The notes beneath the pieces are model-generated. The model saw only the letters and a list, made by a program, of their open reading frames with translations, had not been told where the DNA came from and did no database searches. Below, piece by piece: positions 15,816-25,030 of a stretch of 64,000 bases of DNA. A program made the position numbers and the translations under genes. Within the stretch, counting starts at the first letter, position 1; every line of letters starts with the position of its first letter. Origin of the DNA: an uncultured Collinsella sp. (GTDB taxonomy: Bacteria; Actinomycetota; Coriobacteriia; Coriobacteriales; Coriobacteriaceae); assembly GCA_958370785.1 (NCBI GenBank), contig CATXKN010000006.1:1-64000 (forward strand), in the 5' to 3' direction.

Positions 15816-16727
15816 ATGAAGAAGATCGACGCACACGCCCACGTCTTTGACCACATCGGCTCAATGGGCAAGGCAGGCGAGCTGCGCCCCCTGGGCAACG
15901 GCAACTGCCGCTGGGCCACCGGCGAGGAGTTCCGCATCATCCCCGAGGGCAAGGGGGACAAGGAGTACCTCGTTGAGACCTTCATGGACGTCATGGACGA
16001 GAACGACGTCGAGAAGGCCATCCTGCTGCAGGGCGTCCTGTACGGCCTGCAGAACGAGTACGCCATGGAATGCGCCGAGAAGTACCCTGACCGCTTCAAG
16101 GCCGCGGTCATGCTCGACCCCTTCTGCCGCTGCGCCCAGCAGATCCTCGAGCACTTCATCAACGATCTGCACGCCCACGTATTCAAGTTCGAGGTCTCTG
16201 TGGGCGGCGGCCTTTCCGGCTACCACCGCGATTTCGCGGTCGACGGCCCCGAGATGACGGTCCTCATCGACAGGATCGCCCAGGTCGAGGACGCCACCCT
16301 GGTGCTCGACATCGGCAGCCCCAACCAGTCCAGCTGCCAGCCCGAGGCCGTGTATCGCCTGGCCAAGAAGTACCCCGGCCTGCACATTGTCGTCTGCCAC
16401 CTGCTCGCCCCGTCCCTTGAGGACGGCGACGTCCTCAAGTGCGCGCTTCCGTACCTTGCCCACGATAACGTCTGGGTCGACCTCTCCGCACTGCCCTGGA
16501 ACGTCGCTCCCGAAGCCTACCCGTATCCCACCGCGCTCAAGTACATCGCGATGGCGAAGGACGTCCTGGGCGCCGACAAGATCATCTGGGGCACCGACTC
16601 CCCCTGCGTCCTCACCAAGTTCGACTACAAGGACCTCTACAGCTTCATCGAGAACTCTGACGTATTCACCGACGCCGAGAAGCAGAGTGTCTTCTACGAC
16701 AACGCCGTCAAGGCCTACTACCTCTAG
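15816..16727 (+). CDS. Amidohydrolase-2-family metal-dependent hydrolase
   Basis: 303 residues. TIM-barrel amidohydrolase of the PF04909 type: 'KKIDAHAHVFD' supplies the first His-x-His metal site, 'LHIVVCHLLAP' a later His and 'IIWGTDSPC' the conserved catalytic Asp. Family members hydrolyse lactones or decarboxylate aromatic acids. Within this operon a lactonase step on a sugar-acid lactone is plausible, but that is inference from context. AAGGAG seven bases before ATG; 131-bp gap from the EIIC gene contains a short GGTGG/CCACC hairpin. Confidence 0.85.
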   Translation: MKKIDAHAHVFDHIGSMGKAGELRPLGNGNCRWATGEEFRIIPEGKGDKEYLVETFMDVMDENDVEKAILLQGVLYGLQNEYAMECAEKYPDRFKAAVMLDPFCRCAQQILEHFINDLHAHVFKFEVSVGGGLSGYHRDFAVDGPEMTVLIDRIAQVEDATLVLDIGSPNQSSCQPEAVYRLAKKYPGLHIVVCHLLAPSLEDGDVLKCALPYLAHDNVWVDLSALPWNVAPEAYPYPTALKYIAMAKDVLGADKIIWGTDSPCVLTKFDYKDLYSFIENSDVFTDAEKQSVFYDNAVKAYYL

Positions 16728-16784
16728 GTCCTTCTCGACAGTGCAGGGATTCATAGGGGTGTGACCCCGGAAAGCGAGTGACAC

Positions 16785-17663
16785 ATGTTTGAGGGAGTCT
16801 TCTGCCCCTCCATCACCATCACCGACGATGATGGGAAGATCGACTACGAGCTGTGGGGCAGGCACCTGGACCACCTGGCCGACGCGGGCATCGACGGTGT
16901 GCTGCTGTTTGGCAGCATCGGCGAGTTCTACAGCGTGAGCCTCGAGGACAAGAAGTCGGTCGTCGACTTTGCCGTCGAGCGGGTCGCCGGCCGCATGAAG
17001 GTCTTCGTCGGCGTGGGTGACACCACCTACGACAACGTCCTCGAACTCACGCGCTATGCCCAGAAGGCCAGTGCCGACGCGGTCCTGGCGGTCTCGCCGT
17101 ACTACTTCGGGCCCACCGACGACGCTGCCGAAAAGTACTTTGGTGGCATCGCAGACGCCACCGACCTGCCCGTCGTGCTATACAACTTTCCGGCGCGCAC
17201 CGGCACCGACCTGTCGCCTGAGCTCGTGGCCAGGCTCGCCGCCGCCCATCCGAATATCTGCGGCATCAAGGACACGGTCGACACTATCAGCCACACGCGC
17301 AAGGTCATCCGCGCCGTCCGCAAGGTCAACCCCGAGTTCTCGGTCCTTTCCGGCTTCGACGAGTACTACCTGGTCAACCGCGCGAGCGGCGGCAACGGCG
17401 TTCTGTGCGGCCTCACCAACGTGGAGCCCGAGCTCTTTGTGAGGCTGCACGGCGCCTACCAGGCAGGCGACTTCGCGACCGCTATCGAGTGCGCCGAGCG
17501 CATCTCATCGCTCATGGCCGTCTACGACGCCTGCGATTTGTTCATATCTGCCATCAAAGTAGCGGTCAATATAAAGGGTCTTCCAATCTCGACCGCGATC
17601 TTTGATCCCGCCATACAGGCCAGTGATGATCAAAAGGCAACAATCGAACAGCTCCTGTCATAG
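16785..17663 (+). CDS. DapA-superfamily aldolase/lyase (keto-deoxy sugar-acid type)
   Basis: 292 residues. Class I TIM-barrel of the dihydrodipicolinate synthase/N-acetylneuraminate lyase superfamily: 'LLFGSIGEFYSVS', Tyr in 'VVLYNFPARTGT', and the Schiff-base Lys in 'CGIKDT'. It is unlikely to be the housekeeping DapA because it sits in an IclR-controlled operon with a dehydratase that makes keto-deoxy acids; cleavage of such an acid to pyruvate plus an aldehyde is the likely role. Last gene of the operon, with a strong terminator eight bases after the stop. Confidence 0.85.
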   Translation: MFEGVFCPSITITDDDGKIDYELWGRHLDHLADAGIDGVLLFGSIGEFYSVSLEDKKSVVDFAVERVAGRMKVFVGVGDTTYDNVLELTRYAQKASADAVLAVSPYYFGPTDDAAEKYFGGIADATDLPVVLYNFPARTGTDLSPELVARLAAAHPNICGIKDTVDTISHTRKVIRAVRKVNPEFSVLSGFDEYYLVNRASGGNGVLCGLTNVEPELFVRLHGAYQAGDFATAIECAERISSLMAVYDACDLFISAIKVAVNIKGLPISTAIFDPAIQASDDQKATIEQLLS

Positions 17664-17670
17664 ACTTGTA

Positions 17671-17717
17671 TTTGGATCGATGTGAGATTATCGTCTTCAC
17701 ATCGATCCAAATATCTT
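17671..17717 (+). terminator. Terminator of the IclR-linked operon
   Basis: Perfect 15-bp stem TTTGGATCGATGTGA (17671-17685) / TCACATCGATCCAAA (17697-17711), 11-base loop, then T-rich sequence. Confidence 0.9.
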
Positions 17718-17730
17718 TATTCTTGTTTAA

Positions 17731-17795
17731 TTTATGAATTTATTTCCATAACTTCATAAATATATGGAGACGAGGACCCGTAGGGGTCCTTTTTC
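17731..17795 (+). terminator. Second hairpin cluster and terminator
   Basis: An AT-rich stem TTTATGAA/TTCATAAA (17731-17738, 17753-17760) is followed by AGGACCC-gtag-GGGTCCT and TTTTT (17773-17795). No gene ends just before it, so it is a back-up terminator or the relic of a lost gene. The rest of 17796-17965 holds only the adhesin leader, with a GC-rich imperfect hairpin near 17921-17945. Confidence 0.65.
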
Positions 17796-17965
17796 ATTTA
17801 CTTCTACCTGCGCTTCTGCATGATTGTTTTCTCCGAGCCCATATTTGTCAGATATCTGTCAAGCGTTTGGTCAGGTTCCGGTACTTACCCGCATGAACCT
17901 TGGGGGTAGCCTCATCCTACGCGCCGCGGCCTCCCCGTGCGGCGCACAAGGGATAAGGAGCAGCC

Positions 17966-20900
17966 ATGTCCAACGCACCCACGCACTCTGTCCACAGCGC
18001 AATCACAGCAGGATCGCTGCTCCTAGTCCTCTTTTTACTTTTAGGCTGCATGACACCGGATGTCGCGCTCGCCGTCGACGGTTACGAATCGCTCGGATTC
18101 CGCACTATCAGCAATGAATGTGGTCCTTTTGGAGTTGGCAAATACGAGGCACAGGATTCTTCGACTGCCTATTGCATGAACCAGGACCGATTTGGCCCCA
18201 GCACACCGGGCGGACCCTGGCTCACCTACAATCAGGGCTGGGTATGGCTCGAAGACGAATTCGCGGCCATCATCTGCCATGGCTACCCCACCGCCACATC
18301 CTTTGGCGGGCATAACCTATCCCCCGATCGAGCACGCGCCGCAACCCAACTTGCCGTCTGGATGTTCAACGGCACCACCCATACCGACGGATCATTCTCA
18401 TATACAACCGCCCAGGGCGTCACAAAGAGTGGAAACTTTTCCGGCGACAATGAGGTCGTTGCCGCGGCGCGCTGGCTCCACGACAGCGCAAAGTCGGGAA
18501 GCATTAAAGCCGCACCGCATCGCGCGCGGCGCTATTTGGGAACTGTGTCGGGCGGCAGCAAGCGTCAGGACATGCTCTACGTGCTCCCGGCCGTCTCCGT
18601 ATCCTTCCAAAAACAGTCAGCCAACGCCGCCATCACGAGCGAAAACGATACCTACAGGCTCGACGGAGCGAGGTTCGACATCTATGAGAGCGCCGGCGAC
18701 AAGCGTGTCGGCAGCATCCAGATGGACAGCAGCGGTCGCGCACAGGCGACACTTTTGCCCAACACGGCATATTATCTGATCGAAACCAAAGCTCCGGCGG
18801 GTTATATCCCCAGGAGTGACCGCATCTCCTTTTTCACCGACAATGACGACGGAAGTGCCATCATCGATGAGCAGCCCGGTACCATTACCCTGCGCATCGC
18901 AAAGGTCGATGCCGCGACAGGGGCAGGCCCTCAAGTCGGCGCGTCACTTGCCGGCGCTGAGTTCACGTGCGTCTCACAGTCTACCCCGGACTGGACGCAC
19001 ACCCTCACGACGGATGAGGACGGCCGGGCAACACTTACCGACATCCCCCTGGGCACCTTTACCATCTATGAGTCGAGAGCTCCCGAGGGCTATCTACCCT
19101 CCGATGAAACCTGGAGCTACACCATCGGCGCCGATCAGCTCGGAGACGCGGGCGTCGTTGAGCTCGAGCGTCGCATCCCCAACATCCCTATCGCTTTTGA
19201 CCTCGAGATTTCAAAGTTCAAGGACTACGGCAATAACGATGGGTCTGGTATAGAGCAGCCGGCGGAAGGCGTGGTCTTTGAAGTGGTAAGCAACACTTCG
19301 CAGCAAGTTGTTGGTACGCTGACCACCAATATCTACGGCTTCGCATCGACCAAAGACCAGGCTGGAGCATGGTTTGGCGCAGGAGAGCGCCCCGATGGCG
19401 TCAGTGGAACCATTCCGTATGACCGTGCCGGCTACACCATTCGCGAGGTTGTCGACACTGTGCCCGATGGCTTTAAGCAGGCAGGGGAATGGACTATCAC
19501 GGCAGAGCAGATCTCGGACGGCGCAGAACTTCAGTACATCGTAGACAACCACGCCCTGTCGACACATCTTCAAATCGTGAAGCGCGATGCTCAGACCGGC
19601 AACACCGTACCACGCGCCGGGTTCACCTTTCAGCTGCTCAATGGCAACCGTGAGCCCATCTCGCAAACATCCTGGCATCCCGCCCATACCGTTATGAATA
19701 CCTCTACGACCGATGAAACCGGCACCGTCACCCTACCCGAATCGCTTAACCCGGGCACGTATTACATACGAGAGACCTCCGCCAAGGAACCGTATCTTGT
19801 TGGAGAAGACCTGGAGATAACGATTCCCGCCGACATGAACTTAACGCCCGTCGCGGTCGCCTCGTTTTACGACGACGCGGCAACAGGAAGCATCGAGATC
19901 GCTAAGAACGATACCGTAGACGGACACGCCCTTGCCGGCGCTGTTTTTGATATCCGCGCCGTGGGCGATATCGTGCGCCCCGACGGCAGCATTGTTGCCC
20001 TGGACGGTGAAACCGTCACCACCATCACGACTGACGAGCGGGGATTTGCGTGCGCGAATCACCTTTCGCTGGGGTGCGGAACTGCCATCTATGAGGTTAT
20101 TGAGGTACAGGCACCCGAAGGATACCTGCTCGACCAAAGTGCCCACACCGTCGAGCTGTCGTATGCCGATCAGGAAACACCTACGGTCAAAGCGCACCTC
20201 GATGTCTCTAACGACTACACCAAAATCGACATCTCCAAAGTCGATTTGACCGGCAAGCAAGAAGTAGATGGCGCCCGGCTCTCCCTCCACGGTGTCGACG
20301 GAACCGAAATTGACGCTTGGACCTCCTCTGACAAGCCGCATCGCATCGAGCATCTTTTGCCCGGCATCTACACCCTGCGCGAAGTGATGTCCCCGCGCAC
20401 CTACGACCTTGCTCAAGACATGACGCTTGAGATTAAGGCCACAGGAGAAGTGCAGACGGTGACCATGAAGGACGCACCCATCGAGATCGAGGGCAGAGTC
20501 GACAAGCGGCAAGAGATTGCCCGCCCTATCGGTAAGGGTCTCGTGGCCAACGGCGATGGCAAAAACCGGGCCGTCGCACAATCCGATATGGACGGTTCCT
20601 TCTCCTATACGCTCGATGCTAAAAATGAGTCGAATACCTGGGTTGATGAATTCACCATCACCGACGATCTCGAATGCGCCAAGGACGGCACTGCCAGACT
20701 CATCGCCATCGAAACCCCTGTCGCGGCTAGGGACATCGACGGTCTTTGCAACGTGTGGTATCGAACGTCTCCAGTGGGAAGTATCGATACGGGCGAACAG
20801 GCCAATGCAACGCTCAGCGACGGGCATGACAACCCCTGGCTCAAAACGGACGAGGTCAAAAAGCTCCTAGGTGACGATTTGCGCATGGTCGATTACGACG

Positions 20901-21397
20901 ATTGGCATCTTTGGAAAGCAGATATTCCAACAACGGAATCAGTCACCCTCGAGGCAAAAGAGCTCGCTCTTTTGGACGACACCGCCATCACGGGTATTCG
21001 TCTTGAGTATGGGGCCGTATCGGCCGACTTCACGACAAGAGGCGCTGCAGAATCTTGGGCCCGCGAGGACCTCAAAGACGAACATGACGACCTTGATGAT
21101 GTGAGCGCCGTCCTTGACTCAGATATTCACGGTGCCGTCATCCATATGCAGGCCGCGTCGTCTTACACGCCTCAGACCGCACTCGCCAACAGCGCTCGCG
21201 TTGACCTCTGTCGCAATGGCGGCGGTAGCAACCTTGAATCACATGACGAGGATCGCGTCATCCAGCGATGCACCATGCCGCAAGATTTACCAGCAACGGG
21301 TTCCCTTCCCATCGCCGCCTGCCTCACTGCCTTCATGACATCCGGCGCCGCGGCAATCTGGTTTGCCCATCTAAAGCTGGCATCGAAACGTCATTAA
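17966..21397 (+). CDS. Sortase-anchored surface adhesin with thioester domain and SpaA repeats
   Basis: 1143 residues. Signal peptide ~1-36. Then a thioester domain: Cys70 in 'STAYCMNQD' and Gln128 in 'ATQLAVWMF' (TQxA motif) would form an internal Cys-Gln thioester able to bind host surfaces covalently. About six SpaA/Cna-B-type beta domains follow, each ending in a Glu-containing strand ('YYLIETKAPAGY', 'FTIYESRAPEGYLP', 'YYIRETSAKEPY', 'IYEVIEVQAPEGY', 'YTLREVMSPRTY'), expected to carry Lys-Asn isopeptide bonds. A larger C-terminal domain (~835-1100) precedes LPATG (1108-1112), a membrane helix and a basic tail. No sortase gene is in the window. Head-on to replication, with a terminator after it. 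Confidence 0.92.
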   Translation: MSNAPTHSVHSAITAGSLLLVLFLLLGCMTPDVALAVDGYESLGFRTISNECGPFGVGKYEAQDSSTAYCMNQDRFGPSTPGGPWLTYNQGWVWLEDEFAAIICHGYPTATSFGGHNLSPDRARAATQLAVWMFNGTTHTDGSFSYTTAQGVTKSGNFSGDNEVVAAARWLHDSAKSGSIKAAPHRARRYLGTVSGGSKRQDMLYVLPAVSVSFQKQSANAAITSENDTYRLDGARFDIYESAGDKRVGSIQMDSSGRAQATLLPNTAYYLIETKAPAGYIPRSDRISFFTDNDDGSAIIDEQPGTITLRIAKVDAATGAGPQVGASLAGAEFTCVSQSTPDWTHTLTTDEDGRATLTDIPLGTFTIYESRAPEGYLPSDETWSYTIGADQLGDAGVVELERRIPNIPIAFDLEISKFKDYGNNDGSGIEQPAEGVVFEVVSNTSQQVVGTLTTNIYGFASTKDQAGAWFGAGERPDGVSGTIPYDRAGYTIREVVDTVPDGFKQAGEWTITAEQISDGAELQYIVDNHALSTHLQIVKRDAQTGNTVPRAGFTFQLLNGNREPISQTSWHPAHTVMNTSTTDETGTVTLPESLNPGTYYIRETSAKEPYLVGEDLEITIPADMNLTPVAVASFYDDAATGSIEIAKNDTVDGHALAGAVFDIRAVGDIVRPDGSIVALDGETVTTITTDERGFACANHLSLGCGTAIYEVIEVQAPEGYLLDQSAHTVELSYADQETPTVKAHLDVSNDYTKIDISKVDLTGKQEVDGARLSLHGVDGTEIDAWTSSDKPHRIEHLLPGIYTLREVMSPRTYDLAQDMTLEIKATGEVQTVTMKDAPIEIEGRVDKRQEIARPIGKGLVANGDGKNRAVAQSDMDGSFSYTLDAKNESNTWVDEFTITDDLECAKDGTARLIAIETPVAARDIDGLCNVWYRTSPVGSIDTGEQANATLSDGHDNPWLKTDEVKKLLGDDLRMVDYDDWHLWKADIPTTESVTLEAKELALLDDTAITGIRLEYGAVSADFTTRGAAESWAREDLKDEHDDLDDVSAVLDSDIHGAVIHMQAASSYTPQTALANSARVDLCRNGGGSNLESHDEDRVIQRCTMPQDLPATGSLPIAACLTAFMTSGAAAIWFAHLKLASKRH

Positions 21398-21402
21398 CGT
21401 AA

Positions 21403-21441
21403 TAAAAAGAGGCGAGCCCGTCTCCCGGCTCGCCTCTTTTT
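21403..21441. terminator. Bidirectional terminator between the adhesin and small membrane gene
   Basis: Perfect 11-bp stem AGAGGCGAGCC/GGCTCGCCTCT (21408-21418, 21427-21437) flanked by A5 and T5. It serves the convergent genes on both sides. Confidence 0.92.
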
Positions 21442-21458
21442 CGTTCGTGGCGAAATGG

Positions 21459-21677
21459 CTATTCCTCAGATGCAGACCCACCGTCGATGAGCGCTTGATC
21501 GGACTCGGAGATGCCATCGGCTCCCAAACTCTGCTCGTGCTCCACTTCTTCGCTAATCGTGGACTCAGGCGTTGAGCCTTTAACACCCACGATATACGCG
21601 GCCCCAAAACCAAGGGCAATGGCGATCAGAGCCAAGATGAGATAGACGGGCCAGTGGCGCTTGATGTACGAAAACAC
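21459..21677 (-). CDS. Small single-pass membrane protein, unknown function
   Basis: 72 residues. A short basic N-terminus ('YIKRHW') is followed by one membrane helix ('VYLILALIAIALGFGAAYIV') and a ~35-residue Glu/Ser-rich exposed tail. GTG start after AAGGAG. It lies 21 bp downstream of the M28-type peptidase gene and may be co-transcribed with it. Family not recognised. Confidence 0.75.
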   Translation of the reverse strand: MFSYIKRHWPVYLILALIAIALGFGAAYIVGVKGSTPESTISEEVEHEQSLGADGISESDQALIDGGSASEE

Positions 21678-21698
21678 GCAGACTCCTTATAGGTCAAC

Positions 21699-24600
21699 CT
21701 AGGAACGACGAATGACCTCGGTCACGACCTCGGACACCGTAGCGATATTTGTCGGATTGACGTTGTACGGCAGATCGTCCTCGGTGTGAGCGCACGCCAG
21801 ACGTGGACCGTCGACGCCGGCAATGGTAAGGGCGCGTCGGCTCGCCTCGAGCGCAGCATAGGCATCGGTCTTGGCATAGGGCATCTCAAATGCACCGCAA
21901 TCGACATGGAACGACTTGCACACCTTGTTGACCAAGTTCATGATGCGTCGGTCACCCTTGAGTAACTGCTGCTCGCCCTCGACCGTCACGACCGAAAGAC
22001 TGCCGGCACCAATGGACTCAAGGTTGATAAAGAACACGCCGCGGAGTTTGTCGCGATGTGCGGCCAGGAACGCCTTCATGCCGGCGCCGTCACAATCGGA
22101 AGCGCCTGTAGCAACAAACCAGATGTCGTGGCCAAGCAGCTCGTCATCACCCATGGAGGCAACGGCAGCAAGCATATCCTCGTCGGAAGCTCCATCGGAA
22201 GACGTGGCGCCACCCTTCCAGCCGTCGTCGTCATCCTCGAAGTTATCCCACGAGCCGATGCCGCGACCAGACTTCTTGGCGTCGTAATCATCCTCGACGC
22301 CAAGCCAATCGCTCATGCTGTCCTGCTCGTTTTTCTTTTTGCGACCGAACAGACCGCCCAAGCCGCGCTTTTGCGGCTTGGCGGCCGGAGCGGCAGGAGC
22401 CGAGATAGTCTCAAGCGGCTGAACATCCGAGGTGGCCGGCACGGGAGGGACAACCGGAGCCGATGTGGGCTCGGGACCCTGTGCCGTCGCGAAGGGATCG
22501 TTAGCCTGAGCCGAAGGGTCGGGAAGGTCGAACAGCGAGGTGCGCGAGGCGACATTGGCCTGCTGCATCGAAGGCATCGAGGGATCGGGGACCGAGGCCA
22601 GCGGAGACGCAGAGGGCATGGGAGCCGGCGCGGATGCCGGGTCGGGAATGTTCATGTTCGGGCGCGGCGACACCTGAGACGAGATCTGAGCCATCAGAGC
22701 ATCGACCGTCTCGGTCTGCGACGGAGCAGCGTTGGCAACCGTGGCGCCGGGATCACTCGGCGCGGGCATGGTGAAGATCTGCGTAGAGTAGGGCCTCGAC
22801 TCATCCGCCTGCGGAGCTTCGGGGGCCACGGACTCAGGCTCTTGCTCGGAGCTGTCCTCAGCGACCTGTTCCGCCGCAGATTGGTCCTCGACCGTATCGG
22901 GCGCAGTGGGCTCGTCCTCGACAGGAGTGGAAAGGGGCTCGGCGATAGCGGTGCCCTGCTTCTCAAACGTCATCGTGGCATCAAACGACACAGTGCTGTC
23001 GACCGGCTGTTGGGTTTCGAAAGTCGCCGTCTCCCCAGCAACATCCGCAGGCGAAGGCTGCGGCGCCTCGAAAGACGTCGTGGCGTCGGCAACATCAACG
23101 GATACCGGCTGCTCGGCGTCGTTTTGCTCAAATTCCTGTGCCGCGCGCTCGCGCTCGGCCTCGGCCGCCTGTTGCTGGGCCGCAGCCTCGCGCTCGGCTG
23201 CCTCGCGGGCAGCAGCACGCTTTTCCTCAAAGTCGTCGACGAACTTCTTGCCCTTCGCAAGGGCGCCCTTAAAGAAGCTAGAAGCGCTGGCACCAATCGA
23301 GGAGAACGCGGAAGCGATATCGGCATGGGGCGTTGTCGAGGGAAGCTCGGTCGAGAAATCGGTGTCACTCTCATAGGACACGCGCTGCGGATACTCGTCA
23401 TAGTCCTCGTCGGCGGTCTCGTCTTCAACCTGTGCCGAAGCGGCGGGCGCCAAAATATCCAGACCAGCTGCAGAATCGAGCGCGGGCTTTGCGTCAAGCT
23501 CCGCGGCGGCAACAGGGGCAGCGACCGGCTCGGCGGGAGCAACAGCCGTATTGGCCGCGGGCGCAGGCTCCTGTGCAACGGGAGCAGCCTCCGGCTCAAA
23601 CGTCGGCTCCTCGCCCTCTTCGTAATCGAGCGTGCAGGACTCGGGAAGCATCCCCAGGGCACGGATGGCATCCGAGCCAAACCGGATGTTGCCGGCGGCA
23701 TTGCGATAAAGCTTGGGCTTGGGCTCGGGCTCGGCCTCCTCAGCCAAGGCAGGCTCGTCTGCCGACTCGGCAGTGGACTCGTCCGCAACGGGCTCCTCGG
23801 CCGGAATATCTTGGACCTGGGGCTCGGGTGCGATGGCGCCAATCAGGGTCTCGTCGGCAGAAGCACCTTCGAATCCATCGATTTGCTCATCAAAAGTCTC
23901 GCCCTGCGCGGCCTCATCCGCGGGAGTGGTCGGTTGACCAAACTCGTCCTCGGTATAGGCAGGCTCTTCGTACTCGATGGTATTGCCGTAATCGTTTTGC
24001 TGCTGGGCCGCGGCATACTCGGCCGCCGCACGCGCCATCTCCTCGGCGCGGCGCTTCTGCTCGCCAAAATACGTGTCAAACGGAATATCGTCAGGGAACT
24101 CGTTCTCACCCTGATAGGGGGCGACGTTATCCATGACACCCAGCATGGCGGCAACAGACGACTTGTTACAAACCGAGCCGGACGTGTAGGGAAGGACAAA
24201 ACGATTGGAAATGATATTGGCGGCATTGGCGAGCGCCACGAGAGAAGCGAGGATCGCGACAATCCACAACAGAACCTTCAACGCGCCGGGAAGCGGCAAG
24301 ATGCGCAGGATGGCGATAGCCGCGGGAGCAATCGTGGCTATCGGGAGCAACTTGGCGATTAGTGCTCGATACGGCGCATAGGGCTCGCGAGCGAGCAGTT
24401 CGGCGCGCGGGGAGTCATAGTGCGCGACGACGACGACCGGGCGATTGCGCGGAGAGGCAAGCGGGCCCGACGCCTTGTGGTAGGCGATGACGTTTTGGCT
24501 CACGCCCGTTTTACCCAGGCGCGAGATCACGGGGCGACCGGTTCGCTCGAGCACATAGAGCACGGCTCCGACAATGGCCAACAGGGTGCCGACTAAGCCG

Positions 24601-24833
24601 ATACCGCCGCCGATGCCCATAAGCAGGGCACCGGCAAATGCCAGAATGCCCGTAACGGCAAACGCCATCCTGCTCGGCGCGGGAGCATTAAACTCCTGCA
24701 CCTCGGGATCAAAGCCGTGGTTGCGGAAAATTTGAGCGATATCTTCGGCAGCCAAGCGCTCTTCTTCGCTGCACGCCGGCGTGATGCCAGTGTTCTGCAG
24801 CAGGTGGTTAATATAGTTCTGGGTGTTCGCCAT
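21699..24833 (-). CDS. M28-type metallopeptidase-like membrane protein with a very long acidic insertion
   Basis: 1044 residues. The N-terminal part has two hydrophobic pairs around ~60-100 and ~165-205, and between them the M28-like zinc motif 'VVVVAHYDSPRAE' (His, Asp). A second Asp lies in 'AMLGVMDNV' (~245). About 600 residues (~255-880) of Ala/Glu/Pro/Asp-rich low-complexity sequence follow, with a Lys/Ala coiled-coil-like patch. The C-terminus resumes the peptidase fold: 'IWFVATGASD', 'INLESIGAG' (Glu) and 'ACAHTEDDLPYNV' (His). The start is MANTQNY after GGAG; the longer frame is unsupported. Confidence 0.82.
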   Translation of the reverse strand: MANTQNYINHLLQNTGITPACSEEERLAAEDIAQIFRNHGFDPEVQEFNAPAPSRMAFAVTGILAFAGALLMGIGGGIGLVGTLLAIVGAVLYVLERTGRPVISRLGKTGVSQNVIAYHKASGPLASPRNRPVVVVAHYDSPRAELLAREPYAPYRALIAKLLPIATIAPAAIAILRILPLPGALKVLLWIVAILASLVALANAANIISNRFVLPYTSGSVCNKSSVAAMLGVMDNVAPYQGENEFPDDIPFDTYFGEQKRRAEEMARAAAEYAAAQQQNDYGNTIEYEEPAYTEDEFGQPTTPADEAAQGETFDEQIDGFEGASADETLIGAIAPEPQVQDIPAEEPVADESTAESADEPALAEEAEPEPKPKLYRNAAGNIRFGSDAIRALGMLPESCTLDYEEGEEPTFEPEAAPVAQEPAPAANTAVAPAEPVAAPVAAAELDAKPALDSAAGLDILAPAASAQVEDETADEDYDEYPQRVSYESDTDFSTELPSTTPHADIASAFSSIGASASSFFKGALAKGKKFVDDFEEKRAAAREAAEREAAAQQQAAEAERERAAQEFEQNDAEQPVSVDVADATTSFEAPQPSPADVAGETATFETQQPVDSTVSFDATMTFEKQGTAIAEPLSTPVEDEPTAPDTVEDQSAAEQVAEDSSEQEPESVAPEAPQADESRPYSTQIFTMPAPSDPGATVANAAPSQTETVDALMAQISSQVSPRPNMNIPDPASAPAPMPSASPLASVPDPSMPSMQQANVASRTSLFDLPDPSAQANDPFATAQGPEPTSAPVVPPVPATSDVQPLETISAPAAPAAKPQKRGLGGLFGRKKKNEQDSMSDWLGVEDDYDAKKSGRGIGSWDNFEDDDDGWKGGATSSDGASDEDMLAAVASMGDDELLGHDIWFVATGASDCDGAGMKAFLAAHRDKLRGVFFINLESIGAGSLSVVTVEGEQQLLKGDRRIMNLVNKVCKSFHVDCGAFEMPYAKTDAYAALEASRRALTIAGVDGPRLACAHTEDDLPYNVNPTNIATVSEVVTEVIRRS

Positions 24834-25030
24834 GTGCGCTCCACATCCATAATCCGACAAATAGGCCCAATGTATGCACATTAGAACCGTATATAGTCGA
24901 AAGTATACCCCGAGCGGGCGCAAACGGCCGAATTCTGAGCATCTTAACGCCCCAAGCGGACAAGGATATAGCCTAATCTCCATATCGGACTAAAATCATG
25001 GCATCAAACACCTTCCCATGCGAGGATTCT
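24834..25030. promoter_or_regulatory. Divergent intergenic region, peptidase / WYL pair
   Basis: 197 bp between divergent genes, AT-richer than the flanks, so it must hold both promoters. I see no clear repeat or operator in it. Confidence 0.4.

Noticed and set aside
17823..17965. c-di-GMP or other riboswitch before the adhesin
   Set aside because: Some hairpin potential, but none of the conserved core sequences of riboswitches I can recall were found.
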